From Euryarchaeota archaeon UBA257 (GTDB taxonomy: Archaea > Thermoplasmatota > Poseidoniia > Poseidoniales > Thalassarchaeaceae), in contig DAJO01000036.1 of NCBI GenBank assembly GCA_002498985.1, forward strand, positions 1 through 8,507: a stretch of 8,507 nucleotides of DNA, written 5' to 3'. This document shows, one piece after another, positions 5,363 through 8,507 of the stretch. The notes beneath the pieces were generated by a model. That model saw only the letters and a program-made list of their open reading frames with translations, was not told the origin of the DNA and searched no databases. Position numbers and translations under genes: made by a program. Position 1 is the first letter of the stretch, and each line of letters begins with the position of its first letter.

Positions 5363-6229
5363 ATGTCTGATGCATTTACAGTATTTATCCGCCATGAGGA
5401 AAAAGTTCTGCTTATGCAAAGAGCAGATGAGGTATCTGATTTACCTGGTGCTTGGGACGGAGTTTATGGCTATGGAGACCACAATGATCTAGATAATGTG
5501 GTTTCTAGAATCGTAGAATCAACAGGAATACCTGCAGAAAAGTTACAACATGTTAGAACTGGGGAATCAAGAGGAATTGCTATGGGTAATACTCTATTAG
5601 AGATTACACCAATACTTTTCATTTCTGAAAGTAATGTTGTTACCCCTAAAACACTGTACAAAAATTCAGAATGGGTAGATCCAGGAATGATTGGTAAGAA
5701 AGAATACAGTACTCCAAGTCTTAGAGATATGTATGGAGATGTTGCTTCTTTCTTGTATATCCTCAAAACTAGTATCGGCCAAGAGCAAAATGTCGCGAAA
5801 GAGATTCAAGCAAGACTATCAGGAAGTGGTTCACTTATGGATATTCAAGGAGAAATATATGGTGTATTAAGCCCTAACTACATGAAAGGATATATTTTCG
5901 TTGAAGCTTCTGCATTCCATCATGTTGAGAAATTAATTGGTAGAGCGGGAGTCTCAACGACTCCTATCAAAAACTGTAGAAAGGTATTGGGTGGTGAATC
6001 GCCACTTGAAGATGTCCTACCTTACTTAGAACCAAAAGCTGCTACCACTGGAATCGAAGAGGGTTGTATTGTGGAAATCCATGGAGGAGCATTCAGAGGA
6101 CAATCAGCACGTGTTATTCGCGTTACTGAGTCAAAGGAAGAAGTTACTGTCGAACTATTCGAAGCTGCGGTCCCAGTGGCATTAACCGTAAGAGCAGATC
6201 AAGTAAGAGTTACACAACGTGTAGAATAA
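5363..6229 (+). CDS. spt5: Transcription elongation factor Spt5 (NGN-KOW) with N-terminal NUDIX-like domain
   Basis: A 288-residue protein in one uninterrupted frame. The C-terminal 160 residues are archaeal Spt5/NusG: an NGN domain from about 128 to 205 (SFLYILKTSIGQEQNVAKEI, later KGYIFVEA), then a KOW domain from about 224 to 285 (GIEEGCIVEI, RVIRVTESKEEVTVELFEAA, VRADQVRV). It clamps RNA polymerase with Spt4. Archaeal Spt5 is normally about 150 residues; here residues 4-120 form an extra domain resembling an archaeal NUDIX fold: FTVFIRHEEKVLLMQRADEV, then PGAWDGVYGYGD, then STGI, and a late NSEWVDPGMIG strand and helix. The NUDIX box is degenerate: SRIVES replaces REUxEE (residues 48-53), so hydrolase activity is unlikely. 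The ATG at 5363 was chosen; the frame also opens at TTG 5348. No clear Shine-Dalgarno sequence is seen. An internal ATG at 5729 would yield the plain Spt5 core. Confidence 0.88.
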   Translation: MSDAFTVFIRHEEKVLLMQRADEVSDLPGAWDGVYGYGDHNDLDNVVSRIVESTGIPAEKLQHVRTGESRGIAMGNTLLEITPILFISESNVVTPKTLYKNSEWVDPGMIGKKEYSTPSLRDMYGDVASFLYILKTSIGQEQNVAKEIQARLSGSGSLMDIQGEIYGVLSPNYMKGYIFVEASAFHHVEKLIGRAGVSTTPIKNCRKVLGGESPLEDVLPYLEPKAATTGIEEGCIVEIHGGAFRGQSARVIRVTESKEEVTVELFEAAVPVALTVRADQVRVTQRVE

Positions 6230-6241
6230 TCAAACATAGGA

Positions 6242-6284
6242 GACCGAATACCAACGCAATACGCTGAAATAGTGAAGGTAGGTC
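6242..6284 (+). promoter_or_regulatory. Possible structured leader of the uL11 gene
   Basis: GACC (6242-6245) can pair with GGTC (6281-6284) and TACC (6249-6252) with GGTA (6277-6280). The two 3' arms are contiguous and the 5' arms are separated by a 3-base GAA bulge, enclosing a 24-base loop. The structure sits in the 85-bp spt5-uL11 gap, ending 16 bases before the Shine-Dalgarno sequence. It could be a translational control element; no known site is recognised. Confidence 0.35.
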
Positions 6285-6300
6285 GGCGAGACACAATCAT

Positions 6301-6307
6301 AGGAGGT
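6301..6307 (+). promoter_or_regulatory. Ribosome-binding site that fixes the short uL11 start
   Basis: AGGAGGT is a near-perfect Shine-Dalgarno sequence. It is seven bases before the ATG at 6315 but only one base before the ATG at 6309, so 6315 is the true start and no longer uL11 is made from this gene. Confidence 0.8.
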
Positions 6308-6314
6308 AATGCAC

Positions 6315-6593
6315 ATGTCAGCACGTAATGAAACACCACACAAAGTTGTTCAAGCGTTAGGCAAAAAGAAGTGTAATGGCTCCTGGGAAGAGGCTTCAGA
6401 AAATTTAACCATGGATCAAGTTAAGAAGATCGCTACTGAACAGGAAGAACGTCTTACGGGCGCTAATCTGTATGCACGGTGCCGCGAAGTAATGGGTACA
6501 TGTGTAGCAATGAGAGTGAATGTAGAAGGTTACGCACCAAAAGAAGCACTTGAAAGAATGAGTAAGGGGGAATTCAGCGAACACTTTAGCTGA
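6315..6593 (+). CDS. rpl11: Ribosomal protein uL11, C-terminal rRNA-binding domain only
   Basis: A 92-residue protein in the canonical uL11 slot between spt5 and uL1. It matches the C-terminal half of archaeal L11: ETPHKVVQALGKKK (residues 6-19, aligned with the TPPTSALIKKELG segment), NLTMDQVKKIA (30-40), and REVMGTCVAMRVNVEG (57-72). This half binds the 23S GTPase-centre RNA (H43/H44). The N-terminal domain, about 70 residues carrying the proline-rich PPLGP signature and contacting the stalk base and GTPase factors, is absent. The start is fixed by a strong Shine-Dalgarno sequence, and the upstream 85 bp cannot encode the missing part, since the intact spt5 frame ends there. It is followed after 53 bp by uL1. 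Either uL11 is truly reduced in this lineage or the N-terminal domain is encoded elsewhere. Confidence 0.85.
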   Translation: MSARNETPHKVVQALGKKKCNGSWEEASENLTMDQVKKIATEQEERLTGANLYARCREVMGTCVAMRVNVEGYAPKEALERMSKGEFSEHFS

Positions 6594-6606
6594 GTTATCA
6601 CGAATT

Positions 6607-6633
6607 GTGGGAGAGGGAAACCTCGCTGACCAC
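6607..6633 (+). promoter_or_regulatory. Probable L1-binding translational operator in the uL1 leader
   Basis: A compact hairpin. The outer stem is GTGG (6607-6610) with CCAC (6630-6633). The inner stem is GAGG (6613-6616) with CCTC (6621-6624), closed by a GAAA tetraloop. An asymmetric internal loop has GA on the 5' side and GCTGA on the 3' side. The 5' strand GTGGGAG is the same string found on the 5' side of the L1 site in bacterial 23S rRNA (helix 76), which also has a GA/long-3'-strand asymmetric loop. L1 autogenous control by mRNA mimicry is known in bacteria and archaea (for example Methanococcus). The hairpin touches the Shine-Dalgarno sequence at 6634, so bound L1 would block initiation. 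Confidence 0.7.
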
Positions 6634-6641
6634 GGAGGTGA
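6634..6641 (+). promoter_or_regulatory. Ribosome-binding site of uL1
   Basis: GGAGGTGA is an exact anti-16S complement, five bases before the ATG at 6647 and immediately 3' of the putative L1-binding hairpin. It fixes the start over the TTG-initiated longer frame at 6605. Confidence 0.85.
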
Positions 6642-6646
6642 AGAAA

Positions 6647-7291
6647 ATGCAAGAAAATATCCAAAACGCTATTCAAGAAGCAATAGAGAATGCACCAGAA
6701 CGTAAGTTCGTAGAATCTTTTGAGATGGCAATCACACTCAAAGACGTTGATTTAAAGAATCCAGTAAACCGTATTCAAGAAGAAGTTCGATTGCCTTCGG
6801 GAAGGGGGAAAGAAGTTCGTATAGCAATGTTTGCTGGTAGTGAAATGGCTACTAAAGCACGCGCTGCAGGTATTAACGTGATTGATCCTTCAACTATTGA
6901 AGATCTAGGAGGAAATAGGCAACAGGCGCGAAAAATGGCTAAACAATATGATTTCTTTTTGGCAGAAATCCCTCACATGGGTACTGTTGGAAGATATCTG
7001 GGTGTAGTTCTTGGTCCTCGTGGTAAAATGCCAAGACCGGTTCCTCCAACTTTAGACCCAGCAATGATTGCAAATGGTTTACAGAGTACAACAATAGTAA
7101 GATCAAGAGATAAAGTTACTTTCCACACAGCATTTGGTTCTCGAGAACAAGGTATGGAAGAATTAACCGCTAATGCTATGGCAATTTGGACTAGAGTTAC
7201 AAGTAAATTAGAGCGTGGTGCAGGAAATATCCGCTCTTGCTATGTAAAAACTTCAATGGGGCCCGCCATAAAGGTAGAGGTGATTGAATGA
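6647..7291 (+). CDS. rpl1: Ribosomal protein uL1 (L10a type)
   Basis: A 214-residue large-subunit protein of the mobile L1 stalk, which guides deacylated tRNA out of the E site; in archaea it also represses its own operon. Archaeal landmarks are present: an N-terminal helix and FVESFEMAITLKDVDL (about 21-36), YDFFLAE (101-107), the highly conserved GRYLGVVLGPRGKMPRPVP (115-133) between the two domains, and KTSMGPAIKVE (201-211) completing the RNA-binding domain I. Length is normal for archaea. The stop overlaps the uL10 start by four bases (ATGA), giving translational coupling, so repression of uL1 would extend to the stalk proteins. Confidence 0.96.
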   Translation: MQENIQNAIQEAIENAPERKFVESFEMAITLKDVDLKNPVNRIQEEVRLPSGRGKEVRIAMFAGSEMATKARAAGINVIDPSTIEDLGGNRQQARKMAKQYDFFLAEIPHMGTVGRYLGVVLGPRGKMPRPVPPTLDPAMIANGLQSTTIVRSRDKVTFHTAFGSREQGMEELTANAMAIWTRVTSKLERGAGNIRSCYVKTSMGPAIKVEVIE

Positions 7292-8310
7292 TTACGCCTA
7301 AAGTAGCGCCTTGGAAAAAGGATCGAGTTCAAGAGCTAACAGATGTTTTAAATTCTGAAGGAGTTGTTGGAATCGTAGACGTAGGCGGAGTACCTGCTGG
7401 AAACATGCTAGACATGAGAAGTAATCTAAGAGAAACAATGAAGATTACTATGGCCAAAAAGACGTTAATTAGACTGGCATGGGAAAATTCTGGAAGAGCT
7501 AGCGAAGAGTTAGAAACTCTAATGGAAGATGCAGTTCAACCGTGTATTGTTCAATCTGATAAATTAAATCCATTTGAATTATTTTTAGAATTAGAAAAAA
7601 CACGTCAAGGACGTGCTGCTAAGGAAGGAGAACTAGCACCTAGCGATATTATTGTTGAGCAAGGGCCTACTTCATTTGGCCCTGGACCGATTGTTGGAGA
7701 ATTCAACGCTGTTGGTATTCCTGCGAAAATCGATAAAGGTAAAGTTGCAATACAGAAAACAACCACTGTTGTTGAGGCAGGTCAACCTATTTCTGGTGAT
7801 TTAGGGATAATGCTTGCTAAATTAGATATTAATCCAATAGAAATTGGAATTATTCTAACCGGAGCTATAGAAGATGGATTCTTCTTCCCAGCATCAGCAT
7901 TGAATATTGATTTGGATCAAACTCGTACAGATATCATTACAGCAACGTCAGGAGCATTCAACCTTGCATGTAACGTACGTTGGTTCTCTGAACAAACAAT
8001 GCCAACCCTGCTTTCAAAAGCAAGTGGAGAAGCACTATCGGTTGCTGTTGAGGCTGGAGTTGCAAATGAAACAACTGCGCCTCTATTTATTTCACGTGCA
8101 AACGCACGTGCTTTGGCCCTAGCTGGTCAATTAGATTCCTCTGCACTAGACGAAGAACTGTCAGCAGCACTTGGTGCTGCTGCTTCAGCGGCTAGTGAAT
8201 CGGTTGTTGCAGCCTCTAATGCAACTGAAGAAGTAGCTAAGGCTACTGAAGAGGAAGAAGAGGAAGAGGAGACACAGGAGTTCGGTGGACTTGGTGATCT
8301 CTTCGGCTAA
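7288..8310 (+). CDS. rpl10: Ribosomal protein uL10 (P0), stalk base
   Basis: A 340-residue P0 protein anchoring L12 dimers to the 23S GTPase centre. The N-terminal rRNA-binding domain is conserved (VAPWKKDRVQEL at 6-17, GIVDVGGVPAGNM at 28-40). The archaeal/eukaryal insertion domain is seen around 105-182 (QGPTSFGPGPIVGEF at 125-139, then GIPAKIDKGKVAI). A long helical region rich in Ala carries the L12-binding sites (about 240-310). The C-terminus is a run of Glu (321-328) ending in GGLGDLFG, the tail shared with archaeal P1/L12 that recruits translation factors. GAGG at 7277-7280 lies seven bases before the ATG, and the start overlaps the uL1 stop by four bases. Confidence 0.96.
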   Translation: MITPKVAPWKKDRVQELTDVLNSEGVVGIVDVGGVPAGNMLDMRSNLRETMKITMAKKTLIRLAWENSGRASEELETLMEDAVQPCIVQSDKLNPFELFLELEKTRQGRAAKEGELAPSDIIVEQGPTSFGPGPIVGEFNAVGIPAKIDKGKVAIQKTTTVVEAGQPISGDLGIMLAKLDINPIEIGIILTGAIEDGFFFPASALNIDLDQTRTDIITATSGAFNLACNVRWFSEQTMPTLLSKASGEALSVAVEAGVANETTAPLFISRANARALALAGQLDSSALDEELSAALGAAASAASESVVAASNATEEVAKATEEEEEEEETQEFGGLGDLFG

Positions 8311-8318
8311 ATAAAAAA

Positions 8319-8324
8319 AGGTGA
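8319..8324 (+). promoter_or_regulatory. Ribosome-binding site of L12/P1
   Basis: AGGTGA is six bases before the ATG at 8331, within the 20-bp A-rich spacer after uL10. Confidence 0.65.
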
Positions 8325-8330
8325 AATAAA

Positions 8331-8507
8331 ATGGAATATGTATATGCTGCAATGTTACTGCACTCTGCGGAAAAGGAAATTGACGATAAGGCTGTCACAG
8401 CAGTTCTAACTGCTGCTGGCGTAGATGTTGATGGTGCTCGAGTTAAGGCTCTAGTATCATCACTTGGATCAGTCGATATTGGCGAAGCAATGGCTACTGC
8501 TGTTGCT
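8331..8507 (+). CDS. rpl12: Ribosomal protein L12/P1, N-terminal part (runs off right edge)
   Basis: The first 59 codons of the archaeal stalk protein P1 (L12) are present. MEYVYAAMLLHSAEKEID and AVLTAAGVDVDGARVKALV match the helical dimerisation domain that binds in pairs to the uL10 helices. The alanine-rich hinge and the acidic GLGxLFG tail would lie beyond the edge. It is the last member of the uL1-uL10-L12 unit, with its own Shine-Dalgarno sequence, consistent with the higher copy number of L12 per ribosome. Confidence 0.95.
   Translation, partial: MEYVYAAMLLHSAEKEIDDKAVTAVLTAAGVDVDGARVKALVSSLGSVDIGEAMATAVA

Noticed and set aside
6230..6314. Missing uL11 N-terminal domain hidden by a frameshift
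   Set aside because: The gap is only 85 bp, no PPLGP-like peptide appears in any frame, and the spt5 frame before it is intact to its proper KOW end.
6791..6806. CCTT/AAGG hairpin about 145 nt into uL1, considered as the L1 autoregulatory site
   Set aside because: It lacks the GA/UGA-type asymmetric internal loop; the leader hairpin at 6607-6633 fits far better.
8093..8110. 7-bp GC-rich inverted repeat (CACGTGC/GCACGTG) inside uL10
   Set aside because: It covers the codons of a repeated Arg-Ala (RANARA) and is explained by similar codon use; no flanking U-run or gene boundary.

Overview
The window looks like the chromosome of a low-GC euryarchaeon, most likely a marine planktonic lineage such as Marine Group II (Poseidoniales) or another Thermoplasmata relative. 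The lineage is inferred. The archaeal assignment is firm: Sec61-gamma-type SecE, archaeal Spt5 (NGN+KOW), L10a-type uL1, P0-type uL10 with an acidic tail ending in GLGDLFG, archaeal P1-type L12, tubulin-like FtsZ, and an AK6/Fap7-like kinase. Start signals are mixed: some genes have strong GGAGG/GGAGGTGA ribosome-binding sites, and at least one appears to be leaderless behind a TATA box.

Left part, minus strand (1-2477). The 5' end of a gene that runs off the left edge looks like the small subunit of archaeal DNA primase. Next come a bacterial-looking luciferase-like flavin oxidoreductase and a CaxA-type Ca2+/H+ exchanger. A TATA box and a 7-bp inverted repeat sit between the last two.

Middle, plus strand (2557-4988). 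A divergent 79-bp gap leads into a tight pair: an AK6/Fap7-like nucleotide kinase, then, one base after its stop, a CDP-alcohol phosphatidyltransferase (polar-lipid synthesis). FtsZ follows.

Right part, plus strand (5083-end). This is the conserved euryarchaeal block ftsZ-secE-spt5-rpl11-rpl1-rpl10-rpl12, linking protein export, transcription elongation and the ribosomal stalk/L1 arm. The order is canonical, but two members are not. Spt5 carries a roughly 120-residue N-terminal NUDIX-like domain whose catalytic box is degenerate, fused in frame to the NGN-KOW core. The gene in the uL11 slot encodes only the C-terminal rRNA-binding domain (92 residues instead of about 160), and there is no room upstream for the missing domain. 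The uL1 leader holds a 27-nt hairpin that closely resembles the L1-binding site of 23S rRNA. It lies directly against the uL1 ribosome-binding site and is a likely autogenous translational operator for L1-L10-L12.

The best candidates for undescribed biology are the NUDIX-like/Spt5 fusion, the NTD-less uL11 beside it, and the RNA structures in the leaders of uL11 and uL1. No mobile elements, CRISPR arrays, tRNA or rRNA genes were seen, and no gene-free stretch exceeds 300 bases.
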